This document shows positions 7,480-15,042 of a stretch of 22,202 bases of DNA, in pieces; within the stretch, counting starts at the first letter, position 1, and the number at the start of each line of letters is the position of its first letter. The DNA is taken from the NCBI GenBank assembly GCA_037440525.1, contig JBBITW010000043.1, positions 1 to 22,202 on the forward strand, given 5' to 3'. Origin of the DNA: JBBITW01 sp037440525 (GTDB lineage: Bacteria; Desulfobacterota; BSN033; UBA1163). The position numbers were made by a program, and so were the translations under genes. The notes beneath the pieces were generated by a model, which was given only the letters and a program-made list of their open reading frames with translations, had not been told where the DNA came from and searched no databases.

Positions 7480-9582
7480 TCATCGTTCCCTTAGAAGACG
7501 CATGGAGTTAAGGATTACAATAAGTGAGCTTGCCTGATGCATGATTGCTCCAAGGATCATTGTAACCCATCCCTGCGTTGAAAAAAAGACGAGGGTCGTG
7601 TTGAAGAGAAGGGCAAATATGATATTCTCTTTGATAATATGAAGGACTTTTCGAGATAGCCGAATCAGGACGGGGATCTTTTCAATCTCATCACCCATAA
7701 GTGCGATATCTGCTGTTTCTATAGCGATATCTGTTCCTCCGGCACCCATTGCAATACCGATATCAGCAGCTGCAAGTGCTGGAGCATCGTTTATGCCATC
7801 CCCTATCATGGCAACAACATGACCCATTTCCTTTTTTTCTTTTACCTTCCTCAGTTTATCTTCTGGAAGAAGATTCGCTTCAAAGTGGATCCCTAACTCC
7901 TCTCCTATTCTGCTTGCCACCTCATGGCTATCACCTGTAAGCATCCATATATCTGAAATCCCTTGATTTTTGATTTTATCGATCGTCGATTTTGCATTTT
8001 CTCTAATTCTATCCACAATGGATATGATTCCGAGAGGATGGTTATCTAATGCCACAATAAGAGATGTCATCCATCTGGAATCATTTGATTTTATAATTTC
8101 ATAGATAGATCTGGGTATATCTATTCCTCTTTCCATAAGAAAACCATGGCTTCCCACAGTTATGATCTTTGAGTCCCATCTGGATATAACACCCTTCCCT
8201 TTAAGATTTTCAAAAGATTCAGGATGGGGTATATCAAGACCCATCTCTCTGGCCTTCTCTATAATAGCCTTACCAACAGGATGTTCAGAACGTTTTTCTG
8301 AAATTGCAGCCCAGTAGATAACCTCTTTCTCATCAACTCCATCAAAGCCTTTCACCTCTATGACCTTGGGCTTTCCATAGGTGAGGGTTCCTGTCTTATC
8401 GATCAGTAGGCTCTTTAACCTTCCCATCTGCTCAATGAAAGAACCTCCCTTTATGAGGATTCCCTGCCTGGCTGCATTCCCGATTGCGGCAACAATGGAT
8501 GTTGGTGTCCCCAGGACGAGGGCACAAGGACAGGCCACAATAAGAATGGTTATCCCGCGTTGCAGCTCTCCGGTAAAAAGATATGTAATAATGGCTATGA
8601 GAATGATTGCAGGAATAAAGTACATGGCAAAGCGATCCATAAGGCGCTGGGTTTGTGACTTCTCTGCCTGGGCCTCCATGATCAGTCTCTTTATCTGAGC
8701 CAATTTTGTATCATCAGAAACCTGAGTGGCTTCAATCTCACAAGAGCCTGATTCATTAATTGTTCCACAAAAAACTCTATCTCCTATCCCCTTTTCAACA
8801 GGAATGGATTCTCCAGTAAGCATAGATTGGTTGATAGACACACATCCAGAAATAATTCTTCCGTCAACTGGAATCCTCTCACCAGGTTTAACAATTACGG
8901 TCTCCTTAGCCTTTACCTCTTCAACAGGAACCTGAATCTCTCTCCCCCCTCTTCTTACCCAGGCTGTCTTTGGTGAAAGCTGAATGAGTGAAGCAATTGC
9001 CTTTCGGGTCTTTCCAACAGCAAGATGCTCGAGAGATTCACCCAAAAGCATGATAAAGATGACAGTTGCGGCCTCCTGATATGCACCGATTAGAGTGGCT
9101 GAAATTGCAGCAATTGAGACCAATGTATCAACATTTAAATCCGGGATTAAGAGTGTTCTGATAGCACTTTTTACAATAGGATATCCACCAACAATAAGTG
9201 AGATGAGTGTCAAGGAGGTTGAGAACTTAACAGGTCCTAATCCAAACCACCTGCAAACCAATGATATTATCAGAGAGAGGCCTGAAATTGCCATGAATAT
9301 GAATGGCCTCATCTCCCTCCATTTAATGAGTGTTTTCTTGGTAAAGCTTTCTCTAATAATGTAACCTGGTTTGGTGATGGCCTTTTTGATATGCTCTACA
9401 TTTACTCGATGAGGATCGTAGTAGATGGTTGCAGAGGAGAGAAGATAGTTGACCTCTGCTGATAACACACCTGGCAGGTGTTCGACAGAGCGTTCTATAT
9501 TTAAAGCACAATCAGCACAATGAATTCCGTCGATATTTACAACTATCTTTGATTTACCCTCAAACCTTTTTCCTTCCTTCAT
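7480..9582 (-). CDS. heavy-metal-translocating P1B-type ATPase
   Basis: The 700-residue membrane pump has all family parts: an N-terminal HMA domain with GIHCADC (residues 19-25), the actuator motif TGES (256-259), the metal-site CPC in a membrane helix (351-353), the phosphorylated Asp in DKTGTLT (D395), HP at 434-435, and GDGINDAPA (594-602). It would export a soft metal ion across the cytoplasmic membrane. Specificity is unclear. The last helix reads MHQASSLIVILNSMRLL, not the DGG pattern of Zn/Cd pumps nor the exact M-x2-SS of Cu pumps, and FN replaces the usual copper YN. It stands 38 nt after the rubrerythrin-like gene and 16 nt before the 61-residue Cys gene. No metal regulator is in the window. 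Confidence 0.93.
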   Translation of the reverse strand: MKEGKRFEGKSKIVVNIDGIHCADCALNIERSVEHLPGVLSAEVNYLLSSATIYYDPHRVNVEHIKKAITKPGYIIRESFTKKTLIKWREMRPFIFMAISGLSLIISLVCRWFGLGPVKFSTSLTLISLIVGGYPIVKSAIRTLLIPDLNVDTLVSIAAISATLIGAYQEAATVIFIMLLGESLEHLAVGKTRKAIASLIQLSPKTAWVRRGGREIQVPVEEVKAKETVIVKPGERIPVDGRIISGCVSINQSMLTGESIPVEKGIGDRVFCGTINESGSCEIEATQVSDDTKLAQIKRLIMEAQAEKSQTQRLMDRFAMYFIPAIILIAIITYLFTGELQRGITILIVACPCALVLGTPTSIVAAIGNAARQGILIKGGSFIEQMGRLKSLLIDKTGTLTYGKPKVIEVKGFDGVDEKEVIYWAAISEKRSEHPVGKAIIEKAREMGLDIPHPESFENLKGKGVISRWDSKIITVGSHGFLMERGIDIPRSIYEIIKSNDSRWMTSLIVALDNHPLGIISIVDRIRENAKSTIDKIKNQGISDIWMLTGDSHEVASRIGEELGIHFEANLLPEDKLRKVKEKKEMGHVVAMIGDGINDAPALAAADIGIAMGAGGTDIAIETADIALMGDEIEKIPVLIRLSRKVLHIIKENIIFALLFNTTLVFFSTQGWVTMILGAIMHQASSLIVILNSMRLLRER

Positions 9583-9620
9583 TTAAAAATACCAGTAATA
9601 TTTATAGAGCCACCATACCC

Positions 9621-10241
9621 TCAATCACCCCAGCTCCATAAACCGGTGTTTCTAAGGCTATAGAATTGGTCATTTAGGACCTTCTCATGGAGGGCCTCTT
9701 CATTTGCAAGACGTTTATACATATCTTTACCCCTTGGGTCTTTTGTCAATTCAGCCACACAACGATAGTAGGCTTGAGCCTTTTTCTCCTCCCTGATCGC
9801 CATCTTTATTGCATCCATATCGGTCAGTTGCTCTTTACCTTTGGGTTTATCTGCCTTGAGGGGAGTTGCCCTCCTTTTAAAGTTTACTCCTTCATAGATA
9901 ATCCATTCACCTTTTTCTTCGAGTGATTTCAGAAGGGTTTTAAGTTTCTGGTAATGGTTGATTTCAAATTCTGAAAGCTGCTGAAACATATCTTTGCCTC
10001 TCTGGTCCTTTGTCTTTTTTGCAAGCTTAGAATAGGACTGATAGGCATCCTTTTCTGCTTCTATTGCTACTCTAATGGCCTTTATATCCTCCCTTTCTGT
10101 CCACTCCATATCTTTTCCACAGCCTTTACAGGAGAGTCTCTTCTCCCTCTTAATCACATCCTCCAGAGACTCAAATCCTTCGAGTGTCATGTCTGCCTCT
10201 GAGCCACAATAGACGCATTTTATTGTCTCTTCCTTCTCCAT
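9621..10241 (-). CDS. rubrerythrin/ferritin-like protein with N-terminal zinc ribbon
   Basis: The chosen ATG gives 206 residues and has AGAAGGAGAT upstream. A TTG further upstream would add 12 residues without a site. Residues 9-41 form a zinc ribbon (C9, C12, C38, C41). Two related ferritin-like halves follow: AIEAEKDAYQSY with E93-x2-H96, and AIREEKKAQAYY with E182-x2-H185. The DQRGKDMFQQL and DPRGKDMYKRL segments show an internal duplication. The E and ExxH pairs fit a carboxylate-bridged diiron site, as in rubrerythrins that reduce peroxide in anaerobes. The zinc ribbon is amino-terminal rather than the usual carboxy-terminal rubredoxin, and a separate rubredoxin-like gene lies just upstream. 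Peroxide defence is the likely role. Confidence 0.8.
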   Translation of the reverse strand: MEKEETIKCVYCGSEADMTLEGFESLEDVIKREKRLSCKGCGKDMEWTEREDIKAIRVAIEAEKDAYQSYSKLAKKTKDQRGKDMFQQLSEFEINHYQKLKTLLKSLEEKGEWIIYEGVNFKRRATPLKADKPKGKEQLTDMDAIKMAIREEKKAQAYYRCVAELTKDPRGKDMYKRLANEEALHEKVLNDQFYSLRNTGLWSWGD

Positions 10242-10294
10242 TTTTATCTCCTTCTGTATTTGATAAAAGTCTTCCAATCCGAAGCCAATAGCGA

Positions 10295-10480
10295 TTATTT
10301 ATTGGGTGGTTTTTCCTTCTTCCCCATCAATCTCGGGTCTATGTTGCCCGGGCCTCCACAATCTGGGATGTAACAGGTTACATCGCTAAATGTACAGACC
10401 TGATTGCAGGAAGGGCATCGATCCGGTACACCTTCAGCCTCAAATGTATAACTACAATTGGAACATTTCCAGTATGTCAT
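10295..10480 (-). CDS. rubredoxin-like small Cys-rich protein
   Basis: The 61-residue protein starts MTYWKCSNCSYTF and has a rubredoxin-type pair of CxxC knuckles (C6-x2-C9 and C22-x2-C25) for one iron or zinc. A second Cys group C29, C36, C41 (CTFSDVTCYIPDCGGPG) follows. It could pass electrons to the rubrerythrin-like protein whose gene begins about 50 nt downstream. The ATG at 10480 is preferred because CAGGAGGTG lies 8 nt before it. The GTG at 10489 is part of that ribosome site. Zinc rather than iron in the knuckles cannot be excluded. Confidence 0.75.
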   Translation of the reverse strand: MTYWKCSNCSYTFEAEGVPDRCPSCNQVCTFSDVTCYIPDCGGPGNIDPRLMGKKEKPPNK

Positions 10481-10524
10481 CTTTTTCACCTCCTGTCTCT
10501 AAATTCAATTTTAATAAATTTTAA

Positions 10525-11103
10525 TTAACAATCTAAGGCCAGTCTCCTTCCAGTATCAAAGGCCTGACGAAGGGCATCGGGATATCTTAGGATATCTCCC
10601 TTTGCATCTATGCCCCTGAAGACCAGCTCACCAATGTATTCTGCATTTAAGACATCGAAAAAATATTTTGCTGTAAGGATTGCTCCCTCAAAGAGATTCT
10701 TTCCTTTGGTTCCTCCAACAGATATAAAGAACCCCTTTCTCTTCTTTTCATCTTTTTGAGTAGAAGGATTTTTTAGAAGATACTTCTTTGCCCAAAAGGC
10801 CTGCGAGCGATCTATCATTGCCTTTGTCAAAGCTGTTACCCCATAGAAGAAAATAGGGGAGGCAAGGATGATGACGTCTGCTTCAATAAATTTTGGATAT
10901 ATATTTTGCATATCATCCAGGATAACGCACTTTCCTGTTTGATCACATCCATGGCATTCCTGACAGGGAGTAATTGTAAGGTTCTTGAGGTAGAGAGATT
11001 CTACCTTCGCACCTTCTTTCTCTGCGCCTTTCAGGGCTTCCTTAAGTAGGATTTCTGTGTTTCCACCCTCCCTCGGACTACCGAAGATTCCAAGAACCTT
11101 CAT
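10525..11103 (-). CDS. iron-sulfur flavoprotein (NADPH-dependent FMN reductase fold)
   Basis: The 192-residue flavodoxin-fold protein has MKVLGIFGSPREGGNTE at the start, the FMN phosphate loop. A compact CX2CX2CX5C motif (C47, C50, C53, C59) is the [4Fe-4S] signature of the Isf iron-sulfur flavoproteins of anaerobes. ASPIFFYGVTALTKAMIDR is the conserved FMN-side loop. Isf proteins move electrons between ferredoxin or other donors and oxygen or peroxide-handling proteins. The rubredoxin-like and rubrerythrin-like genes downstream fit such an oxidative-stress module (inference). The spacing of 26 nt from the methyltransferase suggests one transcript. Confidence 0.85.
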   Translation of the reverse strand: MKVLGIFGSPREGGNTEILLKEALKGAEKEGAKVESLYLKNLTITPCQECHGCDQTGKCVILDDMQNIYPKFIEADVIILASPIFFYGVTALTKAMIDRSQAFWAKKYLLKNPSTQKDEKKRKGFFISVGGTKGKNLFEGAILTAKYFFDVLNAEYIGELVFRGIDAKGDILRYPDALRQAFDTGRRLALDC

Positions 11104-11129
11104 ATTGCCTTCCTTTGCTGTTTAAATTT

Positions 11130-12302
11130 CTATGGAGCGGGCCAGGGAATGGATTCAAGGTCTCTCAGACCGTTAAGCTGAGGGCTTTCAACCCCTTTGT
11201 GTTGAATCAGAACTTTAAATATCTCACCCATTCCTCTTTCTGGCTCTATAAGATGCATTAAAGATAGCCTCAATCTTAACCTATCCAGTTCTGAAACCCC
11301 TTCACTTAGGGATTCTATTTCCTGGAATACTCCCAGGGCAATAAGAAATCGATACTGTGGGACAAGACCTGTAAAATGGAGGCCTATTTCTTCTCCCTTC
11401 TTAATAAGAGCCGTGAAATTCACATGTGATGTAATGTCCTGCTCGCCCAATCTTTCATAGGGGTTTTCTGAGACTCTATGCTGATAGTAGCACAGGAGTG
11501 TACCTTCCCGGCGGCTTGGAGAAAAAAGTTCCTGAGCAAGGTAACCATAGTCGATCGTAATTATAAATCCTCTTTTTAAGAATTCTCCAGCCCTTTTTAT
11601 CCATTCAAGGGCCTTGAGATTTACCTCAGCCTTCTGGCCCTCCTCAAGGGAGATGCCCATTGATTCAAAATAGGATAAAATTTCAGGGTTGGAGAGCTCT
11701 CCTATTTCTTCTTTAAATTGATCACCTTCTGCGGTGACGTAGATCTCCTTCAAGCCATTCTTTTCAAGAATGACACGATGAACCGGAAAAGAGTCGACAA
11801 GTTCATTTGAAACAATACACCCAATTAATTTTTCCTTCCCCTCTTCAAAGGTTTTTTGATCCATCCATAATAGTTTCCCTTCATTAAGATATTCAGAAAG
11901 CCTCTCTTTCTGCTCTCTCAAGAAGTGAATCCCCCTCTCGAGGAGGTGGTATCTGATAGATGCATAAAAGATTGGGGCATTCTTCTTTAGCCAGTCTAAG
12001 ATGTCCTTGCAAAGATATCCACTACCAGGGCCCATTTCAACAACATCAAATCTCTCTTCTCCGAGAAGCTCCCCCATCTGAACGAGCTGTCTGGCAATCA
12101 TCGAACCGAACATAGGGTGGACACAAGGCCCGGTATAATAATCCCCTTCCTTTCCAAACTTTACCTTTTCTGATTGATAGTAGCCATATTTAGGATGATA
12201 GAGACACCACTCCATAAATTGACAAAAAGGGATTGGACCTTTCTTCTCAATCTGTGAAATAATAAATCGTCTCAGTTTCTCTTCTCTTTTACCTATCTCC
12301 AT
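11130..12302 (-). CDS. SAM-dependent methyltransferase, MidA/NDUFAF7 family
   Basis: The 390-residue protein matches the COG1565 methyltransferase family, whose eukaryotic member NDUFAF7 dimethylates an arginine of complex I. Visible signatures are PIPFCQFMEWCLYHPKYGYY near 23-42, GDYYTGP (53-59), the SAM loop EMGPGSGYL (89-97), SNELVDSFPVHR (165-176) and the later IITIDYGY. The bacterial substrate is not known, and no complex I gene is nearby. It is probably the first gene of the minus-strand string. No convincing ribosome site is seen before the ATG. Confidence 0.85.
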   Translation of the reverse strand: MEIGKREEKLRRFIISQIEKKGPIPFCQFMEWCLYHPKYGYYQSEKVKFGKEGDYYTGPCVHPMFGSMIARQLVQMGELLGEERFDVVEMGPGSGYLCKDILDWLKKNAPIFYASIRYHLLERGIHFLREQKERLSEYLNEGKLLWMDQKTFEEGKEKLIGCIVSNELVDSFPVHRVILEKNGLKEIYVTAEGDQFKEEIGELSNPEILSYFESMGISLEEGQKAEVNLKALEWIKRAGEFLKRGFIITIDYGYLAQELFSPSRREGTLLCYYQHRVSENPYERLGEQDITSHVNFTALIKKGEEIGLHFTGLVPQYRFLIALGVFQEIESLSEGVSELDRLRLRLSLMHLIEPERGMGEIFKVLIQHKGVESPQLNGLRDLESIPWPAP

Positions 12303-12483
12303 TAATGTTTACCATAGGTAATATCTTGATTAGGGAAATTTTTCCAATACATCAGGTTTATTATATAATAACATTAAAAACAGTATCTGACCAATTTTTC
12401 AGATTAAGTGATTCTCAAATGTCATTTCCTGCCATAGGCATGCCTCGCCTGCAGTATAATGGGAACTGATGAAGAAATCCATT

Positions 12484-12568
12484 AGAGATTTCTGAAAAAG
12501 TATTAAAAACGGATTTTTGGACTGGGGAGGTGGGGTGGAAAATGTCCGCATTCGAAGGGTTTGGAACC
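12484..12568 (+). repeat. shortened second copy of the MITE-like element
   Basis: Two 18-base identities to the left arm of the 2678-2898 element are present: TGAAAAAGTATTAAAAAC (12493-12510) and GACTGGGGAGGTGGGGTG (12520-12537). They are followed directly by AATGTCCGCATTCGAAGGG...GGAACC, the start of the right arm of that element (28 bases). About 100 bp of centre is missing, and the right terminal repeat is lost after GGAACC. It ends 14 bp before the -35 of the toxin-antitoxin promoter. Confidence 0.75.
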
Positions 12569-12581
12569 ATATTTAGAGGCC

Positions 12582-12619
12582 TTGACACCGATTTTTATAA
12601 ATGTCATACTATGTATGAC
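12582..12619 (+). promoter_or_regulatory. promoter with palindromic operator for brnT/brnA-like pair
   Basis: TTGACA (12582-12587) is followed after 17 bp by CATACT (12605-12610). A perfect inverted repeat GTCATAC-TAT-GTATGAC (12603-12619) covers the -10 box. This is where an autoregulating ribbon-helix-helix antitoxin such as the downstream protein would be expected to bind. Confidence 0.6.
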
Positions 12620-12633
12620 TAAAGGAGTCTGTA

Positions 12634-12906
12634 TTGAAGATATCGGAGTTTGAGTGGGATGAAGGGAATGTTTTTCATTTCGAACTTCACCATGGAATTG
12701 AGCCAGAGGAGGTCGAAGAAGTCTTTGCCCATCAACCTCTATTCCGAAAGACGAGAAAGGGACATTATGTTGCCTTCGGTCCAACCGGTACAGGAAGGTA
12801 CCTGATTGTTATTTTCGAGAAGAAAGCTAAAGGGATCGTTCGGCCGATCACAGGCTGGGATATGAACCGATCAGAGGTTCAATATTATAAAAGGCATAGG
12901 AGGTGA
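12634..12906 (+). CDS. BrnT-like toxin (RelE-fold ribonuclease family)
   Basis: The 90-residue protein reads FEWDEGN...HHGIEPEEVEEVF, then a TGTGRYLIVIFE strand and IVRPITGWDMNRSEVQYY. This is the order of BrnT toxins (FEWD-x-K/N...HGV-x-F-EA, GR-L-V-Y, R-I-SAR-x-ER-Y). BrnT is a ribonuclease with a RelE-like fold that blocks translation until bound by BrnA. The match is divergent in the middle (PLFRKTRKGHY). The start is TTG at 12634 with AAAGGAG 6 nt upstream. The antitoxin-like gene starts 6 nt after the stop. A role outside toxin-antitoxin is possible. Confidence 0.7.
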   Translation: MKISEFEWDEGNVFHFELHHGIEPEEVEEVFAHQPLFRKTRKGHYVAFGPTGTGRYLIVIFEKKAKGIVRPITGWDMNRSEVQYYKRHRR

Positions 12907-12912
12907 AAGAGC

Positions 12913-13197
12913 GTGAAGAAAAGGAGCGTTAAACATTGGGCAGATTATTATGATCAAGTTAACATTCTCGAGGAACTGTTAGAAGAACCTGTTGAGTTTA
13001 GTTTATGTAAAAACCTCCGGGGAGATATCCTTTCTAAGAAACGGAGAAGGAAACTTCAAAATTTAACGATTAAGATTGATCCTCTTCAAGTAACGGCAAT
13101 AAGGAAATTGGCGACAACGAAATCAATTCCTTACCAAACATTGATTCGTCATTGGATATCGGAAGAAATTAAGAAGGAGCTGAATCTCCTGAGATAA
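12913..13197 (+). CDS. BrnA/CopG-like ribbon-helix-helix antitoxin
   Basis: The 94-residue basic protein has its recognisable part in the C-terminal half: LTIKIDPLQVTAIRKLATTKSIPYQTLIRHWISEEI, the beta strand plus two helices of a ribbon-helix-helix DNA-binding antitoxin, with the 'gIPYQTLI' turn typical of BrnA/CopG relatives. The N-terminal half would wrap the toxin. GTG at 12913 has AGGAGGTGA upstream inside the end of the toxin gene, so the two are translationally coupled. It probably represses through the palindrome at 12603-12619. Confidence 0.75.
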   Translation: MKKRSVKHWADYYDQVNILEELLEEPVEFSLCKNLRGDILSKKRRRKLQNLTIKIDPLQVTAIRKLATTKSIPYQTLIRHWISEEIKKELNLLR

Positions 13198-13213
13198 AAG
13201 TCTAATAAGAGAG

Positions 13214-13252
13214 CTTGTAGGGTCAGGCTTTCAATTGGGGACCTTTTACAAG
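13214..13252. terminator. possible weak terminator after the brnT/brnA-like pair
   Basis: CTTGTA (13214-13219) pairs with TACAAG (13247-13252), and GGTC with GACC inside. The plus strand continues ATTATTTC, a poor T-tract. It lies between the antitoxin stop and the convergent zinc-ribbon gene. Confidence 0.3.
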
Positions 13253-13265
13253 ATTATTTCTAAAA

Positions 13266-13430
13266 TTAATGCCTTGAAATGGAAACTTCTTTCTTCTGCG
13301 CGAGTCGATTTTCCAAAATTACATTATCCACAATTTCTCCGCAGAAGATACATCTCCAGCCGAAAAATTCATCCGTAGCGCCAAAGAATTTTTCATAAAC
13401 CATGACCCCACCACAACGATAGCACTTCAT
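13266..13430 (-). CDS. small zinc-ribbon protein
   Basis: From the ATG at 13430, which has AAGGAGG 6 nt upstream, the product is 54 residues: MKCYRCGGVMVYEKFFG followed by FGWRCIFCGEIVD. C3-x2-C6 and C27-x2-C30 form one zinc ribbon. Beyond the ribbon is only a short polar tail. An in-frame ATG 30 nt further upstream lacks a ribosome site. Small proteins of this kind are common next to varied genes, and the function is unknown. It could bind nucleic acid or act as an adaptor. Confidence 0.7.
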   Translation of the reverse strand: MKCYRCGGVMVYEKFFGATDEFFGWRCIFCGEIVDNVILENRLAQKKEVSISRH

Positions 13431-13712
13431 CTTTATCCTCCTTAAAAATTTTATAAGCAATTTTTATACCAAATATCTATTTTTTAACAAAAAAAATAAA
13501 ATATTTTTCAATTATTAAAAATCTTAATAAATTCAAATAAATCTATATCTATGCTTATCTTTTGATCTAATTGTATCGAAATTAAGAAGGGATTTTTTCT
13601 CTCCCGATCGGGCTAAATATTGCCTATTTTTGATAATAATGATTAAAATATTACTAATGACTCACTAAAGATAATAAATCTGTTATAGTAATGGAGGTTA
13701 AAAAGTATATCA
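13431..13712. other. AT-rich divergent intergenic region
   Basis: The stretch of about 280 bases is strongly A/T-rich and holds a 10-bp palindrome CCCGATCGGG at 13603-13612. It separates the leftward zinc-ribbon gene from the rightward radical SAM gene and probably contains promoters for both. No clear -35/-10 pair could be chosen. Confidence 0.3.
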
Positions 13713-14693
13713 TTGGTAACTTATATGAATGGTTTTGAGATGTTTGAAGTTGTCCCGAAAAGGAGAAAAGGGAGAATCCTTACATCGGCTCATTTTGGCT
13801 GTCTGGAGGGAATTCCCACGATCAATATCACAAATGGCTGCCTTTTTCATTGTGCATACTGTTATGCCAGAGGATATAGTCAGACTCCAAAGACCCATGA
13901 AGTTTATCTATATATAAATCTCCCCGATCTATTGAGTGAGGAGATCAAGAAAAAGAGGACCATCCCCAGATGGGTTATCCTGAATACATCATCTGACTGT
14001 TTTCAATCCCATCCTGACATTCTCCATGTAGCCTATCAAACCATCCAAACCCTTTTGAATCATGGAGTTGGTATCTCTTTTTTGACAAAAGGGCTCATTC
14101 CCCGAAGATTTTTTGAACTTTTTGGAAAATTTCCTCATATGGTTCTTGTTCAGATCGGAATCGTTTCACTCTCAGAGACCTACTGGAGAAGATATGAGCC
14201 AGGGACACCTCCTCCCGAGGAGAGATTAAAGAATATAAATTTTTTTAAGGAAATTGGAATCCTCCCAGAGGTGAGAATAGATCCTATCATACCCTTTGTG
14301 ACGGACACGGAGACTGAATTAAAGAAGCTTTTTGAAAAGCTCCATCAAGCAGGTATAAAGAAGGTAACCCTTAGTTATCTTCATCTTCGACCAGCCATTG
14401 AGAAGCAATTAATGGAAGAACTTTCACCAATTCATCTTAAACTCATCGAATCCTGTTTTAGAACTCAGGAGTGGAAGAGAGTCGGTTCGTCAACAAAGAC
14501 AAAACTTCTACCAAAATTGATAAGAGAGAAGGGATATAAAAAAATAATAGAGATTGCAAAAACGTATGACATAAATGCCCTTATCTGTCAGTGTAAAAAT
14601 CCCGATCTAAAGGGAGATCTCTGTAGCTCCGGGAGGGTGAGAAGGGTTTGGATGAAAAATCTCATGGCCCAGCTTCCACTCTTTCGGTGTTAA
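13713..14693 (+). CDS. radical SAM protein, SplB-like family
   Basis: The 326-residue protein carries C43-x3-C47-x2-C50 (CLFHCAYCYARGY) for the SAM-binding [4Fe-4S] cluster. Its general layout is that of SPL-like/COG1533 radical SAM proteins: NTSSDCFQ, the ISFLTKG strand, and RIDPIIPFVTD with acidic residues late in the barrel. A C-terminal group C292-x-C294-x9-C304 might bind a second cluster. True spore photoproduct lyase function is unlikely to follow from this alone, and most relatives have no known substrate. The longest start is TTG. ATG at 13725 (residue 5) is equally possible, and GGAGG at 13693 is rather far from both. It appears to be transcribed alone. Confidence 0.8.
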   Translation: MVTYMNGFEMFEVVPKRRKGRILTSAHFGCLEGIPTINITNGCLFHCAYCYARGYSQTPKTHEVYLYINLPDLLSEEIKKKRTIPRWVILNTSSDCFQSHPDILHVAYQTIQTLLNHGVGISFLTKGLIPRRFFELFGKFPHMVLVQIGIVSLSETYWRRYEPGTPPPEERLKNINFFKEIGILPEVRIDPIIPFVTDTETELKKLFEKLHQAGIKKVTLSYLHLRPAIEKQLMEELSPIHLKLIESCFRTQEWKRVGSSTKTKLLPKLIREKGYKKIIEIAKTYDINALICQCKNPDLKGDLCSSGRVRRVWMKNLMAQLPLFRC

Positions 14694-14734
14694 CTGTTTC
14701 TCGCTAAACCCTTAAGAATGAAAATTAGGCTTGT

Positions 14735-14790
14735 TTGAAAAGATTCAATATTTGTGCTACAAATAAACAAAAAGTGACACTATAGCACAA
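14735..14790 (+). promoter_or_regulatory. promoter and inverted repeat before Phd/VapC pair
   Basis: TTGAAA (14735-14740) and TACAAA (14758-14763) are 17 bp apart. A perfect 8-bp inverted repeat TTGTGCTA (14752-14759) / TAGCACAA (14783-14790) starts at the -10 box and lies just before the AAGGAG ribosome site (14801-14806). It is a likely operator for the antitoxin. Confidence 0.45.
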
Positions 14791-14814
14791 GAATAAAAGA
14801 AAGGAGATTAATAG

Positions 14815-15042
14815 GTGAAAAAACTTAGCATACGGGAGATAAGAAATTCCCTGGCACATCTTGATAAATTGTTAGGTGAGGAGGGGGAGGTCATGGTCAC
14901 CAGACGTGGAGAGGCTATTGCCCGTATTACCCATATTAACAAAAGGAGACCGATTCCATCTCACCGTGATCTTCGTGAAGGAATGCAGCGAATGCGAAAA
15001 GGAAGCGAAACGATCATACGGGCAGATAGGGATGCAAGATGA
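14815..15042 (+). CDS. Phd/YefM-family antitoxin
   Basis: The 75-residue protein reads KKLSIREIRNSLAHLDKLL followed by GEVMVTRRGEAIARI. This is the Phd/YefM fold, in which the N-terminal half dimerises and binds operator DNA while the C-terminal tail (REGMQRMRKGSE...) wraps the toxin. GTG at 14815 has AAGGAG 8 nt upstream. The stop overlaps the VapC start by four bases (ATGA), so production of the pair is coupled. Confidence 0.85.
   Translation: MKKLSIREIRNSLAHLDKLLGEEGEVMVTRRGEAIARITHINKRRPIPSHRDLREGMQRMRKGSETIIRADRDAR

Larger units (their letters stand above)
12303..12633. other. divergent intergenic region
   Basis: This spacer separates the leftward methyltransferase string from the rightward BrnT/BrnA-like pair. 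Minus-strand TATAAT (plus 12360-12365) is a possible -10 for the methyltransferase, without a good -35. AGAAATC/GATTTCT near 12474-12495 is a small inverted repeat. The shortened repeat element at 12484-12568 and the brnT promoter/operator at 12582-12619 fill the right side. Confidence 0.4.

Noticed and set aside
13603..13612. Palindrome CCCGATCGGG in the AT-rich spacer
   Set aside because: It is only 10 bp with no loop or T-tract. It could be an operator or chance, and no regulator is evident.
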